Positions 46,273 to 47,037 of a stretch of 47,037 bases of DNA are shown here, piece after piece (the stretch's first letter is position 1; the number at the start of each line of letters is the position of its first letter). The stretch is taken from positions 1 through 47,037 of the forward strand of contig CAMOXU010000006.1 of NCBI GenBank assembly GCA_946629525.1, given 5' to 3'. Source of the DNA: an uncultured Clostridia bacterium (GTDB taxonomy: Bacteria; Bacillota; Clostridia; Lachnospirales; Lachnospiraceae). A program made the translations under genes and the position numbers. Below the pieces are notes generated by a model that did no database searches, had not been told where the DNA came from, and worked only from the letters and a program-made list of their open reading frames with translations.

Positions 46273-47037
46273 GTCAGATAAAAATTTTGATAGCGGATCC
46301 GAATGAATTTTATCTGGATGGGATCGCGCTTGAGTTCCTGAAAAAAGAAAGAGATCGTGTTGACCTTCACGGCATCACGGAATCCGCTTTCTGGGAGGAA
46401 TTCTGTGCGGCGCCGGAGGACTGTGATATTGCGCTGATCAATGAAAGGATGGCAGGCAAGGAAGTCTTCGGATACGGATTCCGGTATATATTCATCCTCA
46501 GAGAGACAATCGACGGTTCCGGCCTGTCTATTCCTTCAAAAGAGAATATAAAAGTGATCCATAAGTGGGTCTCCGCATCCGAGATTTATGACCAGGTCGT
46601 AAAAGGCTGTCCTTTCCGTGAGATCCTTGAAGAGCGCGAGCGCGAAGAGACGGAGAGACTTCGCCGGGAGGCGGAGGAACGCGCGCGTGCGGAGGCGGAA
46701 GAGCGCGCCCGCGAAGAGGCGGAAGAACGTGCCCGTGCAAAAGAGGAACGGGCCCGCCGCAAGGAAGAAGAACGCGCACGCGCGGAAGAAGACAGGGTCC
46801 GCCGGGAGGCGGAGGAGCGTGCCCACGCGGAAGCGGACAGAGTACGGCGCGAGGCAGAGAAGGCTTCAGCGGAGACGGAGAGGCTTCGCAGCGAACTGGA
46901 GAGAGCCCACCGGGAGGCGGAGGAGAAGGTCCGCACGGAAGCGGCCAGAATCCGCCGGGAAGCGGCAGAGAAGGCTTCAGCAGAGACGGAGAGGCTTCGC
47001 AGCGAACTGGAGAGAGCCCGCCGGGAGGCAGAAGAGA
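46269..47037 (+). CDS. Pseudo-receiver plus coiled-coil protein (partial)
   Basis: ATG at 46269 overlaps the FHA gene stop (ATGA), and the frame stays open to the window edge (256 residues seen). The first about 110 residues start SQIKILIADPNEFYLDGIA and look like a receiver-type alpha/beta fold without clear phosphorylation residues, as in TadZ/CpaE-like proteins. From about residue 120 a long Arg/Glu/Ala coiled coil begins, with heptad-like RREAEERARAEAEE repeats and a repeated block AEKASAETERLRSELERA. What follows is unknown; a P-loop ATPase would fit the TadZ analogy. Confidence 0.75.
   Translation, partial: MSQIKILIADPNEFYLDGIALEFLKKERDRVDLHGITESAFWEEFCAAPEDCDIALINERMAGKEVFGYGFRYIFILRETIDGSGLSIPSKENIKVIHKWVSASEIYDQVVKGCPFREILEEREREETERLRREAEERARAEAEERAREEAEERARAKEERARRKEEERARAEEDRVRREAEERAHAEADRVRREAEKASAETERLRSELERAHREAEEKVRTEAARIRREAAEKASAETERLRSELERARREAEE

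Overview
The window looks like a chromosomal segment of a GC-rich, low-phylum-GC-atypical member of the Bacillota, most likely class Clostridia (Lachnospiraceae-like). The pointers are strong AGGAGG ribosome-binding sites, extended -10 promoters, meso-diaminopimelate dehydrogenase, a flavodiiron protein, TraX, and a Firmicutes-style type VII (ESX/WXG100) secretion locus. Taxonomy is inference; there is no rRNA or other marker gene here and I saw no tRNA.

Layout. 1-1072: 5' part of a Ser/Thr kinase reading left out of the window. 1358-4552: two membrane-anchored polysaccharide deacetylases. 4901-9662: housekeeping genes (meso-DAP dehydrogenase, PfkB sugar kinase, a lipoprotein, phosphoglycerate dehydrogenase). 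9721-10481: a large palindrome and a HicAB toxin-antitoxin pair. 10627-12067: a lipoprotein and a 30-residue membrane peptide. 12481-16403: an NlpC/P60-like protein and a Ser/Thr kinase with two extracellular NPCBM-type domains. 16758-20191 (minus): an FHA-FHA-ABC ATPase, its permease and a membrane protein. 20607-34746: the core secretion locus. 35159-38988: class A penicillin-binding protein and flavodiiron protein. 39316-43120 (minus): a lower-GC accessory patch with TraX, decayed RhuM and RecG-like fragments, and a DUF2075 helicase/MazG pair. 43121-43843: a gene-free stretch rich in DnaA-box-like sequences. 43844-44761: ketopantoate reductase-like. 45085-end: an FHA protein and a pseudo-receiver/coiled-coil protein running off the edge.

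The secretion locus contains a zinc-ribbon membrane protein, a kinase-TM-TPR protein, a 44-residue membrane peptide, two WXG100 proteins, a three-ATPase EssC with N-terminal FHA domains, a LytTR regulator, a DUF5081/EspG-like candidate, a YukD/EsaB ubiquitin-like protein, four more WXG100-like proteins, and a zinc-ribbon/YARHG membrane protein. Recognisable EsaA, EssA and canonical EssB are absent from the window. Three kinases and three FHA proteins (EssC, the ABC ATPase, the 45085 protein) suggest a phospho-threonine-controlled envelope secretion system. It appears to be driven by the LytTR regulator, because LytTR-type direct repeats (ACCATTCGTC, 21 bp apart) precede the first WXG100 gene and a similar site precedes the second WXG100 group.

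The intergenic DNA is unusually structured. It carries two dispersed palindromic repeat families, a 26-bp tandem hairpin array between two WXG100 genes, a 24-bp tandem array upstream of the last operon, and a 105-bp palindrome after serA.
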